Assembly (NCBI GenBank): GCA_048594975.1
Contig: JBMDXQ010000138.1
Coordinates: 1-64,000, forward strand
From: JBMDXB01 sp048594975
Lineage (GTDB): Bacteria; Acidobacteriota; Vicinamibacteria; Vicinamibacterales; 2-12-FULL-66-21
Reading direction: 5' to 3'
DNA length: 64,000 nt
Shown: positions 51,387-61,588 of the stretch, one piece after another
Layout of the letters: each line of letters opens with the position of its first letter
Numbering within the stretch: the first letter of the stretch is position 1
The notes under the pieces: generated by a model
Told to the model about the DNA's origin: nothing
What the model saw: only the letters and a program-made list of their open reading frames with translations
The model's database searches: none
Translations under genes and position numbers: made by a program

Positions 51387-52355
51387 CTATCGTGCCTGCC
51401 TGGCCATGTCCGGCGCGGCGATGGCGCGAACCGTCACCCCTTCGACGAGCAGGCCGATCTGCAGCTCCTTGAGCGGTTTGTCGGCGGGTGGTCCGGCGAA
51501 GGTGAGGCGGTAGGAGTACGCAAACTCGCTTGCCAGCTTGAAGAGGGGTGCGCTGAGCGCCGTCACGCTGACGATCCGCTGCAGGGTGCCGGCGGTGAGC
51601 TTCGTCCCCTCGGTGAGCAGCCGGGTGCGTTCGCGGTCGCCTTCCCCTTCCGTGCTGAGCCGGCCGAGCATCTGGCTCCTGCCCGGCACGGTGGTGTTGC
51701 CGGCGTCGCGGCTGATGCCGCCGGAGGTGACGGTGGCGCTGTTCGAGAACGCGACGGCGTGAAAGGCGGTGAACCGCGCGATCATCTGCTTCATCACGGC
51801 CGCCGCCGTCACGTTGCTCGCCTCGACGCTCTCGGTCGTGAACGCGACGATGACCGGGCGCGCCGGCTCGGCCGCCCTGAGATCGCGCAGCGCCATATCG
51901 ATCCCGTCGATGAGATACGCGCGGCTCTCGGGCCGGGCGAACAGGCCGGCCACGGCGCCGCGCAGCTTCGTCGTATCCTGCGTGAACGCGACCACCTGCG
52001 CCGGCCGCTCCGCAACGGTGTAGAGCGCGACGTGGTGCGCCGCGGCCAGCCGCTCGACGAAGTCGCCGATGGCAGTGCGGAACGCGTCGATGGGCAGCCA
52101 CGGGCCGAAGCTCGTGTCGAGCACGAGCGCAACGTGCATCGGCGTGTCGAGCGGCTGCACGCGGAGCACGTCGCGGTCGCGTCCGCCCTCGCGCACGGCG
52201 AAGTGCTCGTTCGTCAGGCCGGACACCGGCGTGCCGTCCCGGTTGTCGAGCACGGTGACGTAGACGTGACGGTCGCTCGTCTGGGCCGCCAGGGGAGGCA
52301 CGAGGCACAGCGCGAGCGGCGCGGCGGTGGCGATGAGGCGAAAGGACAAGGGCAT
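51387..52355 (-). CDS. VWFA-related acidobacterial-domain secreted protein
   Basis: The 322-residue protein has a signal peptide (to about residue 25, AAQ). A pre-domain reads VYVTVLDNRDGTPVSGLTNE followed by HFAVREGG, and a von Willebrand A-like domain reads PMHVALVLDTSFGPWLPIDA and FRTAIGDFVERL. The MIDAS D-x-S-x-S is degenerate (DTSFG), so metal-dependent ligand binding is doubtful. This domain order matches the 'VWFA-related Acidobacterial' family. It lies 29 bp upstream of the hydrolase gene on the same strand, possibly one operon. Confidence 0.85.
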   Translation of the reverse strand: MPLSFRLIATAAPLALCLVPPLAAQTSDRHVYVTVLDNRDGTPVSGLTNEHFAVREGGRDRDVLRVQPLDTPMHVALVLDTSFGPWLPIDAFRTAIGDFVERLAAAHHVALYTVAERPAQVVAFTQDTTKLRGAVAGLFARPESRAYLIDGIDMALRDLRAAEPARPVIVAFTTESVEASNVTAAAVMKQMIARFTAFHAVAFSNSATVTSGGISRDAGNTTVPGRSQMLGRLSTEGEGDRERTRLLTEGTKLTAGTLQRIVSVTALSAPLFKLASEFAYSYRLTFAGPPADKPLKELQIGLLVEGVTVRAIAAPDMARQAR

Positions 52356-52520
52356 GCGGGGATCCTACCGCCGACGGCCCGGACGCCAAAAGAGGGCTGG
52401 CGTTGTTGCCGAAAGGAGGCAGCCCCCTTTCTGTCACGACGCTCGTCCCTCGACGTCCACGCGGCAGGGGAAGGGCGGATAGAATCGTCAGCGTTGTCCG
52501 TCACCCGCTGGAGCGACCCG

Positions 52521-54716
<2,196 letters not shown>

Positions 54717-54717
54717 C

Positions 54718-54920
54718 TCACCAGATCCGCTCGCGGATCCGCCCGAGCGTCGTCTGCTGCTGGCCGGCGGCCGAGACGGTGATGCGGTACTCACCCGGCG
54801 GCAGCAGCGGTCCGCCGAACGCGCCGCGGCCGCCACGGGTCGACACCCAGACCCCGAGGTCGTTGCCAACGATCAGCACCCCCGGGTGACGGAAATCCTG
54901 GACGAAAGCTGGATGACGGC
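54718..54920 (-). pseudogene. C-terminal tail of a BNR/VPS10-like beta-propeller protein
   Basis: About 65 residues read on the minus strand: FVQDFRHPGVLIVGNDLGVW, VSTRGGRGAFGGPLLPPGEY and RITVSAAGQQQTTLG, then a stop. This resembles the end of glycosyl-hydrolase/sortilin-like propeller proteins ('...D-P-x-x-P-x-x-L-x-V-G-T-x-x-G-x-x-V-S', '...P-P-G-x-Y-x-V-x-L'). The preceding domains are absent. Confidence 0.5.
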
Positions 54921-55091
54921 CTGAGCATCCACCGATGGCCTTGCCTGCATACGGAGCCCAACGCGACGGCTCCGAGCGAAGCTCAGGGGGAGGATCTCGT
55001 GCTTGCCTGTCTCACGATCGAAGCCCGAGGGGGCCGAGCAAGGCCAGGCGTCCTTGATGTCGGTGAGCCCGTGCCGTCGTCCTGAGGATTG

Positions 55092-55310
55092 TCAGCCTGC
55101 AGGGCTCGTGGCGGAGCGGGAGACCGGCCTGATGTGGGCGAACATGCTGCGGGCGTTCCAGGTTGGGAAGGCTCTTACCAGCGACGGAAGGCCGTCGAGT
55201 TGGATGCGGCCGTCGCGGGTGGCTTGGGCCCAGGTGAGTTGGCCGGCGTGCCATTTGACGAAGGCTTCGGCTTCCGCCGTGATGTAGAGGTCCTCGTCGA
55301 TATGCTGCCG
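55092..55310 (-). pseudogene. C-terminal fragment of an HxlR-type regulator (with SCP2-like domain)
   Basis: The minus strand reads IDEDLYITAEAEAFVKWHAG, QLTWAQATRDGRIQLDGLPS, LVRAFPTWNARSMFAHIRPV then stop. This matches the end of winged-helix HxlR regulators with a C-terminal SCP2-like domain (...D-L-x-V-T-A-x-x-x-x-x-x-W-x-G-x-x-x...R-x-G-x-I-x-L-x-G-P-x-x-L-x-R-A-F-P). The DNA-binding half is gone. The rest of 54921-55091 and 55311-55365 shows nothing I recognise. Confidence 0.6.
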
Positions 55311-55365
55311 TTCTCCAATGCATCGACGAGTTGGGACCGCGCGATCGGAACTCGCGCTGTGGATT

Positions 55366-55436
55366 GAGGATCGGGATTCAGGATGGGGATTCAGGACGGG
55401 GATTTGGGATCAGCGATGATCAGCGATCAGGGATAG
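55366..55436 (+). repeat. GGGGATTCAGGA word array (family H)
   Basis: GAGGATCGGGATTCAGGATG, GGGATTCAGGACGGGGATTT and GGGATCAGCGATGATCAGCG repeat GGGATTCAGGA- and GATCAGCGAT words directly upstream of the phosphatase start. Confidence 0.7.
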
Positions 55437-55447
55437 CATGTGTCTCC

Positions 55448-56575
55448 ATGATGGCTCGTCTCGCAGTTGCCCTGGTGCTGGCGGCGCTGTCGGTGCAGCG
55501 CGCCGCGTCGCTGCCCTCCCAGCCGCAGGGGCGGGTCGCCAACGTGCTGGTCGTGACATTGGACGGGCTGCGGTGGCAGGAGCTGTTCGGTGGAATGCAG
55601 GCGGAGCTACTCACGAAGGAGGCGGGCGGAGTGGAAGACTCCGCCGCGCTCGAGAGGCGGTTCGGCGGGCCGACGCCCGAGCAGCGGCGCGAGCGGCTGA
55701 TGCCCTTCTTCTGGACCGTGGTCGCGAGGCGCGGCCAGGTGTTCGGCGATCCGGCGAGTAACAGCCTCGCGCGCGTCACCAACGGGCTGCGGTTCTCCTA
55801 TCCCGGCTACAGCGAGATGCTCGTCGGGTTTGCCGATCCGCGGATCGACAGCAACAATCGCGTCCCCAACCCGAACGTCACCGTGCTCGAGTGGCTGCAT
55901 CGCCGGCCGGGATTCCATGGCCGGGTCGCAGCGTTCGCGTCCTGGGAACTGCTCCCGTGGATCGTCAACGCGGAACGGAGCGGCATGCACGCGAACGGCG
56001 ACGGACCGCCGGTTGCGAAGCCGGTGACCGATCGCGATCGGCTCTTGAACGACCTGGCCGCCGACCTGCCGCCGTACTGGGGCGCCACGCGGTTCGACGC
56101 GCCGACCGGCTTCGGCGCGCTCGAGTACCTGAAGACCCACCGCCCGCGCGTGCTCTACGTGATGCTCGGTGAGACCGACGAGTGGGCGCACGGCCGGCGC
56201 TACGACCTGTACCTGGACGCGGCCGCGCGCAACGATCGATTCATGCAGCGGCTGTGGGAAACGGCGCGCGCGCTGCCGCAGTACAAGGGCCGCACCGCCC
56301 TCGTCGTCGCCACCGACCATGGGCGCGGCGAGAGCGCCGCGGACTGGACCAGCCACGGACAGAAGGTGCCCGCCGCCGAACGCATCTGGATCGCGGTAAT
56401 GGCCCCGGGCGTTCCCGCGTTCGGCGTGCGCGCCAACGCCAGCGTCACCCAGTCGCAGGTGGCCGCCACGATCGCCGCGCTCCTCGGAGAGGATTACGGC
56501 GCGGCACAGCCGCAGGCGGCACAGCCGCAGGCGGCACCGCCGCTCGATCTGGGCGGCGAAACGGGGATGCGCTGA
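55448..56575 (+). CDS. Secreted alkaline-phosphatase-superfamily protein (type I phosphodiesterase/sulfatase-like)
   Basis: The 375-residue product starts MMARLAVALVLAALSVQRAA with a signal peptide. The fold elements are VLVVTLDGLRWQELFGGMQA (first metal Asp), SLARVTNGLRFSYPGYSEML (the Thr or Ser nucleophile region), VMLGETDEWAHGRRYDLYLD (Asp, His) and LVVATDHGRGESAADWTSHG (Asp, His, His). Substrate unknown. The upstream in-frame reading is the family-H word array. ACCATGATG follows no clear ribosome-binding site. Confidence 0.8.
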   Translation: MMARLAVALVLAALSVQRAASLPSQPQGRVANVLVVTLDGLRWQELFGGMQAELLTKEAGGVEDSAALERRFGGPTPEQRRERLMPFFWTVVARRGQVFGDPASNSLARVTNGLRFSYPGYSEMLVGFADPRIDSNNRVPNPNVTVLEWLHRRPGFHGRVAAFASWELLPWIVNAERSGMHANGDGPPVAKPVTDRDRLLNDLAADLPPYWGATRFDAPTGFGALEYLKTHRPRVLYVMLGETDEWAHGRRYDLYLDAAARNDRFMQRLWETARALPQYKGRTALVVATDHGRGESAADWTSHGQKVPAAERIWIAVMAPGVPAFGVRANASVTQSQVAATIAALLGEDYGAAQPQAAQPQAAPPLDLGGETGMR

Positions 56576-56586
56576 CGCTGACGCTT

Positions 56587-56679
56587 GTCAATGCCGAATG
56601 CTGAATGTCGAATGCCGAATGAAATGCCGAATGAATGACCAGACTCGAGCATTCGGCATTCGGCATTCAGCATTGACAA
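56587..56679. repeat. GAATGC word palindrome (family A) between convergent genes
   Basis: GTCAATGCCGAATGCTGAAT, GTCGAATGCCGAATGAAATG on the left and GAGCATTCGGCATTCGGCAT, TCAGCATTGACA on the right form a long hairpin. It could also serve as a bidirectional terminator. Confidence 0.8.
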
Positions 56680-56682
56680 GTA

Positions 56683-57042
56683 TCAGCGTCGCCATTCAGG
56701 GGCGTAATCGCGCCGCCGCCGTCGTTGCTCGACACTCAGGCTGAGCACGAACAGCGCGAAGATCTCGAGCAGGCCGATCGTCGCGTAGATGGCGAACCGC
56801 GTGAACGCGCTCGGCTCGGGGAAGCAGGTGAAGCCCTGTTCGAGGCAGGCGGTCACCGCCAGGTCGATCTCGACGTACTCGCGGAAGATCAGCGCCAGCG
56901 CGGCGGCAAAGATGACGACGGTGCCGGCGATGTTCCCGAAGATCCACTGCTGCCGGCGCCACAGCGGGACCGCGGCAAGCACGGCCACGGCCGGTGGCAC
57001 GGTCAGCGCCACGGCGATCCAGTTCCAGTTCAGTCCGGACAC
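56683..57042 (-). CDS. Conserved small membrane protein, three or four transmembrane segments
   Basis: The 119-residue product has hydrophobic stretches at about 8-27, 34-53 and 84-104 (IAVALTVPPAVAVLAAVPLW, IAGTVVIFAAALALIFREYV, FAIYATIGLLEIFALFVLSL) and an Arg-rich C-terminus. I recognise no family. Two cysteines lie in a loop (TACLEQGFTCFPEP). Confidence 0.55.
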   Translation of the reverse strand: MSGLNWNWIAVALTVPPAVAVLAAVPLWRRQQWIFGNIAGTVVIFAAALALIFREYVEIDLAVTACLEQGFTCFPEPSAFTRFAIYATIGLLEIFALFVLSLSVEQRRRRRDYAPEWRR

Positions 57043-57046
57043 GTCA

Positions 57047-57328
57047 TCAGGATAGCCGTTCGAGACAGCCGGCCGGCACGACGGCGACCGCGGAGCAGCC
57101 GGGGCGTTGCTGCCATCGCCTCATGCCTGGCGTGCTGACCCGGTGTCCGTCCCGAACAGCGTGGGCCAGTGCCTGGATATATTCCTTGCGGGTGGGGTTC
57201 ACGTCGTAGCCGGGCGGGTGACGAACGGCCGTGGCTCCCGGTCGAAGTGCGGCACCGGCGGGGCGAGCTGCACGCCGTCGTGTCGCGAGCGTGCCGCCGG
57301 CCGGCGAGACCGCAGGGGGCCGGCACAC
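57047..57328 (-). other. GC-rich gap upstream of padR2; one unrecognised minus-strand frame
   Basis: The 354-bp gap holds a 93-codon minus-strand frame. Only RHPPGYDVNPTRKEYIQALA, HAVRDGHRVSTPGMRRW looks protein-like, possibly a gene remnant I cannot name. A TATACT box (57363-57368) at its end may be the -10 of padR2. Confidence 0.25.
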
Positions 57329-57396
57329 GCTCGAATCAACGAAACGGCCGCGCCTGATCGTCTATACTGCGCGTGCCTACATATAGGGAGACGAGC

Positions 57397-57729
57397 GTGT
57401 TCAGTCCCGAGCTGAAGAAGGGCAGCACCGAGATGCTCGTGCTGGCGCTGCTCGACGGCCGCGCCCGCCACGGCTACGAGATCGGCAAGCTGATCGAGGC
57501 GCGCTCCGGCGGCCGCCTCACCTTCGCCCTGCCCACCCTCTACCCGACGCTGCTGCGCCTCGAGAACCGCCGCTGGATCAAGGGCCGCTGGGTCGAGAAG
57601 GCGGGGCAGCGCGAGCGCTGCTTCTACCGCCTCACCCCGGAAGGCCGCCGCGTGCTCCGGGAACAACAGCAGACGTGGAAGGCGTATGTCGCGGCGGTCA
57701 ACGACGTGATGGGGTCGAGCGGTGCGTGA
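57397..57729 (+). CDS. PadR-family transcriptional regulator (2)
   Basis: The 110-residue product starts VFSPELKKGSTEMLVLALLD at a GTG with AGGGAG 7 bp upstream. PadR features are GHGYEIGKLIEARSGGRLTF-like (RHGYEIGKLIEARSGGRLTF), ALPTLYPTLLRLENRRWIKG and RERCFYRLTPEGRRVLREQQ. A longer start (57373) lacks a ribosome-binding site. It overlaps the permease gene by 8 bp, so the pair is translated together. Confidence 0.92.
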   Translation: MFSPELKKGSTEMLVLALLDGRARHGYEIGKLIEARSGGRLTFALPTLYPTLLRLENRRWIKGRWVEKAGQRERCFYRLTPEGRRVLREQQQTWKAYVAAVNDVMGSSGA

Positions 57730-60421
57730 CTGGACGGCGTTCGTCCGTGAACGGCTGCCCCTGCCCGGCCTCGCGCCTGAGCGCGAGGCGCGCATCGTGC
57801 GCGAGGTCGCGGCGCAGCTCGAGGACTTCTACCGTGACGCGTTGGCCGCCGGCCTGGACGAGGACGCGGCCGACGGGCACGCGCGCACGCAGGTCGGCGA
57901 CTGGGCGCGGCTGGCGCGCGACGTCACGCTCGCCGAGCGCGCACACGCCCGCCCACCTCTCGAGCGACTTGCCGCCGCCATCGAGGACCGCGGCCCGCGC
58001 CGGCCAGGAGGACTGCAGATGCTTGCCGATACGCTCCGCGACACCCGCTACGCCGTGCGACAGCTCGGGAGGACCCCGGGCTTCACCCTCGTCGCGCTCC
58101 TGACGCTCGCGCTGGGCATCGGCGCGTCGAGCGCGATGTTCAGCGTCGTCAACGGTGTCTTGCTCAAGCCCTTCCCCGTGCCCGAGTCGGACCGGCTGGT
58201 GTGGGTCAACGAGATCGTGCCGCAGTACGGCCGTTTCTCCGTCGCCCCGGCATCGTTTCTCGACTGGCGGGCGCAGAACTCCTCCTTCGAGCGGATCGTC
58301 GCGCTCACGGGAGGCACGGCGACGTTCAGCGGCGCCGAGGGGCCGGAGCGAATCTCCAATGCGGTCGTGTCGTGGGATTTCTTCGAGATGCTGCGCGTCC
58401 AGCCGTTCCTCGGCCGGGGCTTCAGGGCGGAGGAGGGCGTGCCGGGCAGGAACGCCGTGATCGTGCTCAGCCACGCTGCGTGGCAGCGGCGGTTCGGAGC
58501 GGACCCGAACGTCATCGGGCGGGCGGTGACGCTCAACGGAGCGCCGTCCACGATCGTGGGTGTCATGCCGGCGGGGTTCGAGTTCCCGCGCGAGGTGGAA
58601 TACTGGGTGCCGATTGGGCTCGATCCCGCCAAGGCCTCCCGCGGCGGCCACTACCTCGCCGTGATGGGACGGCTCAAGCCGGGCGTCACGGCGGTACAGG
58701 CCGACGCGGAGATGAGGGCCATCGCGGAACGGCTCGCCCGCCAGTACCCGGACTCGAGCGCGAACGAGTCGGCCGAGGTCGTGCCGCTGCTCGACCAGAT
58801 CGTGGGCAGCGCGCGCGAGCCGCTGCTGGCGCTGCTCGCAGCCGTCGGCGTGGTCATCCTCATCGTCTGTGCGAACGTGGCCAACCTGCTGCTGGTCCGC
58901 GCCTCGGTGCGCGACAAGGAGATCGCGATCCGCACCGCGCTCGGCGCCGGGCGCGGCCGCCTGGTCCGCCAGATGCTCGCCGAAAGCCTGATGCTCGCCG
59001 CGGCAGGCGGCGCGCTCGGCGTGCTGGTCGCGTATCTGGCCGTCCGGCCCCTGCGCACGCTGAGCGCCGGCAGCATCCCGCGCGTGCACGACGTCTCGAT
59101 CGACTGGACGGTGCTGCTGTTCGCGCTCGCCGTGTCGCTCGCGACGGGTGTGATCTTCGGACTCGCACCCGCCTGGCAGGCGGCGCGCGCCGGGCTCTCC
59201 GCGGTGCTGAAGGAAGGCGGGCGGTCCTCGGCGACGGCGGGCGGACGGCGCGTCCGGAGCGTGCTGCTCGTTGCCGAGGTGGCGCTGTCGCTCGTGTTGC
59301 TGGTCGGCGCGGCGCTGCTGCTCCGCAGCTTCGCCCGGCTCATGAACGTCGACCCGGGGTTCCGGGCGGAGAACGTGCTCGCCTTCCGGGTATCGCTGCC
59401 GCCGGTGTCCTACCGCGACGATCCCAACCGTGCGGCGTTCTTCGCCACCCTGCTCTCGAAACTGGAGGCGCTGCCCGACGTGCGTGCGGCCGGCATGGTG
59501 CAGACGCTGCCGCTCAGGGGTGATTACGTCCTCAGCTTCGAGATCCAGGGCCGGCCGAAGACGGCGCCGAATGCCGGGCCGTCGGCCAACTACCGCGTCG
59601 TCAGCCCGCAGTACTTCCCGGCGCTCGGCATCCCGCTCAAGCGCGGACGGCTCTTCACCGGCCGCGACAACGCGGACAAGGCGCCGCTGGTTGCCGTGGT
59701 GGACGAGGCGTTCGCCGCCCGTCATTTCCCCGGCGAGGATCCGATCGGCCGCGGCCTGGACATCGGCAACGGCACCGACGGCTTCTACGAGATCGTCGGG
59801 ATCGTCGGCGACGTCCACCACGAAGCCCTCGACGCCGCAGCCGCACCGACCATGTATGTTCCGTACCGGCAGGACGTGTTCAGCACGATGTGGGTGCTGG
59901 CACGGACCGATGGCGATCCGATGCAGCGCTCCGGTGCCGCCCGCGAAGCGGTCCGGGCGATCGACGCATTGCTTCCCGCCTACTCGATGAGGCCGCTCGC
60001 TGCGGTGGTGAGCGACTCGGTCGCGCAGCGCCGCTTTTCGATGCTGGTGCTCACCGCGTTCGCTGGCATCGCACTGTTTCTGGCCGCGGTCGGCGTTTAC
60101 GGCGTGGTCGCGTACTCGGTGAGCCAGCGGACGCAGGAGATCGGCGTGCGCATCGCGATCGGGGCGGCCCGGCGAGACGTGCTCGCGCTGGTGATCGGCG
60201 GCGGCATGAAACTCGCGCTGGCGGGTGTCGCCCTGGGTGTCGCTGGCGCGCTCGCGCTGTCGCGGCTCATCGCGGGCATGCTCTTCGGCGTGCGGCCGTT
60301 CGACCCGGCGAGCTATGCCGCCACCGCGGTGCTCCTGCTCGCCATCGCGGCACTCGCCTGTTACGTGCCGGCGCGGCGCGCGGTGCGGGTCGATCCCGTC
60401 ATCGCGATCCGGCAGGAATGA
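57722..60421 (+). CDS. ADOP-type duplicated orphan ABC permease
   Basis: The 899-residue protein has an N-terminal helical segment (PEREARIVREVAAQLEDFYR, the HAAS-like start of ADOP proteins) and then two complete MacB_PCD/FtsX modules: LRDTRYAVRQLGRTPGFTLV, first core, LLALLAAVGVVILIVCANVA, then RSVLLVAEVALSLVLLVGAA, second core and QRTQEIGVRIAIGAARRDVL with ending VPARRAVRVDPVIAIRQE. ADOP permeases lack a dedicated ATPase gene. Start is GTG inside the padR2 end. Confidence 0.95.
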   Translation: MRDWTAFVRERLPLPGLAPEREARIVREVAAQLEDFYRDALAAGLDEDAADGHARTQVGDWARLARDVTLAERAHARPPLERLAAAIEDRGPRRPGGLQMLADTLRDTRYAVRQLGRTPGFTLVALLTLALGIGASSAMFSVVNGVLLKPFPVPESDRLVWVNEIVPQYGRFSVAPASFLDWRAQNSSFERIVALTGGTATFSGAEGPERISNAVVSWDFFEMLRVQPFLGRGFRAEEGVPGRNAVIVLSHAAWQRRFGADPNVIGRAVTLNGAPSTIVGVMPAGFEFPREVEYWVPIGLDPAKASRGGHYLAVMGRLKPGVTAVQADAEMRAIAERLARQYPDSSANESAEVVPLLDQIVGSAREPLLALLAAVGVVILIVCANVANLLLVRASVRDKEIAIRTALGAGRGRLVRQMLAESLMLAAAGGALGVLVAYLAVRPLRTLSAGSIPRVHDVSIDWTVLLFALAVSLATGVIFGLAPAWQAARAGLSAVLKEGGRSSATAGGRRVRSVLLVAEVALSLVLLVGAALLLRSFARLMNVDPGFRAENVLAFRVSLPPVSYRDDPNRAAFFATLLSKLEALPDVRAAGMVQTLPLRGDYVLSFEIQGRPKTAPNAGPSANYRVVSPQYFPALGIPLKRGRLFTGRDNADKAPLVAVVDEAFAARHFPGEDPIGRGLDIGNGTDGFYEIVGIVGDVHHEALDAAAAPTMYVPYRQDVFSTMWVLARTDGDPMQRSGAAREAVRAIDALLPAYSMRPLAAVVSDSVAQRRFSMLVLTAFAGIALFLAAVGVYGVVAYSVSQRTQEIGVRIAIGAARRDVLALVIGGGMKLALAGVALGVAGALALSRLIAGMLFGVRPFDPASYAATAVLLLAIAALACYVPARRAVRVDPVIAIRQE

Positions 60422-60448
60422 TCGCACGGGCCTGCCCGGGGAAACCGT

Positions 60449-61060
60449 TCATCGGCCCTCCTGCGATGGCGCGAACACCACGCGCGTCTTCGAGAGCAGC
60501 TCGAAGGCGCGCTGCCGCTTGTCGGTGAACAGGGCGAACATGGCATCTATCCAGTAGATGTTCAGCGCGATGGGCAGCTGGCGAACGATCGCCTGCCCCA
60601 GGCCGATACGGCGACCGCTCTCCTGGACGACGTGGATGCCGCTGGCGCGCTTGCCGACGGTCTGGCCGGTGTTGAACTCGGCGACAGCGGTGTACACCCC
60701 CAGGAAGAAGGTGCTGCACAACGCCACGAGCAGCACGAGCGCGACGAACAGCGCTTCGCGCGGCACGGTGAGCGCCGTCAACACCGCAAGTGGCACGATG
60801 ACCGCCGCGATCACGAGCACGTCGATCAGCTTCGCGACCAGGCGCTGCCCGAGCGACGCGGGAACGAGCGGTTCGGCCGACAGGTACGACTCGGCGAGCG
60901 CGCGCGGGTCGCCGAGCTGCCGCAGCACCTCGCCGAGCGGATGACCGTCGGCGACGCGCTCGGCGATGTGCGCGCGCAGCTCGGTGGCGATCTGCGCGCG
61001 CGTGCCGGCGGCATGCGGCATCTCGTCCAACACCGTGGCAACGTAGTCCTCGGCTGTCAT
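60449..61060 (-). CDS. HAAS-RDD membrane protein
   Basis: The 203-residue product has an N-terminal HAAS-like signalling segment (AEDYVATVLDEMPHAAGTRA, ELRAHIAERVADGHPLGEVL, RQLGDPRALAESYLSAEPLV) followed by an RDD membrane domain with three helices (LGQRLVAKLIDVLVIAAVIV, FFLGVYTAVAEFNTGQTVGK, RQLPIALNIYWIDAMFALFT). The RDD Arg and Asp are in GQRLVAKLIDV. The start ATG overlaps the PadR stop (ATGA, 61060-61057), which defines the operon. Confidence 0.85.
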   Translation of the reverse strand: MTAEDYVATVLDEMPHAAGTRAQIATELRAHIAERVADGHPLGEVLRQLGDPRALAESYLSAEPLVPASLGQRLVAKLIDVLVIAAVIVPLAVLTALTVPREALFVALVLLVALCSTFFLGVYTAVAEFNTGQTVGKRASGIHVVQESGRRIGLGQAIVRQLPIALNIYWIDAMFALFTDKRQRAFELLSKTRVVFAPSQEGR

Positions 61061-61437
61061 CGCGGTTCCTCCCTGTCCTGCCCCAGCAGCTTCGCCATCG
61101 CGCTCGCGAACGTCGTCCACTCGTGCACGAGCCGCGCGAGTTCTCCCCGCCCGGCATCGGTGAGCCGGTAGTACTTCCGGGGCACGCCGCGCTCCGGCGT
61201 CTCCCACCGGACGCTGACCAGTCCCGCCCGCTCCAGGCGATACAGCACGGGATAGAGCGTCCCGTCGGTGACCTCAAGGACGCCGTCGGTCTGCGCCGTC
61301 AGCTTCGAGACGATCTCGTAGCCGTATGCCTCGCCGGCCGAGAGCAGGTGCAGCACGATCAGTTCGAGCGACCCGCGCCTGAGCTCGCGGTCGATGCTGC
61401 TGCGCCGTTCGTCTCGGCCCCGTGCCCCGGTCGTCAT
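61057..61437 (-). CDS. PadR-family transcriptional regulator (3)
   Basis: The 126-residue protein reads RRGSLELIVLHLLSAGEAYG, YEIVSKLTAQTDGVLEVTDG, TLYPVLYRLERAGLVSVRWE, GVPRKYYRLTDAGRGELARL. It likely controls the HAAS-RDD gene that it overlaps. An 8-bp palindrome lies upstream. Confidence 0.93.
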   Translation of the reverse strand: MTTGARGRDERRSSIDRELRRGSLELIVLHLLSAGEAYGYEIVSKLTAQTDGVLEVTDGTLYPVLYRLERAGLVSVRWETPERGVPRKYYRLTDAGRGELARLVHEWTTFASAMAKLLGQDREEPR

Positions 61438-61461
61438 CTGTTCCTGGTATCGCCAGTTATC

Positions 61462-61469
61462 TTACGTAA
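61462..61469. promoter_or_regulatory. Candidate PadR operator TTACGTAA
   Basis: The perfect 8-bp palindrome TTACGTAA lies within GTTATCTTACGTAAC, 25 bp upstream of padR3 and 120 bp upstream of the divergent protease gene. Its position fits a regulator site for padR3. Confidence 0.35.
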
Positions 61470-61588
61470 CAAGACATACGTTCACACAAGTCCCGTGGTT
61501 CCTCGTGGGTTTCAGGGGCGCTGCCAGGAGAACCCAACTGCAGCAGGAGGGCGTAGTAGTATCCGCCGTTACCCGGAGGCCACTCGCT

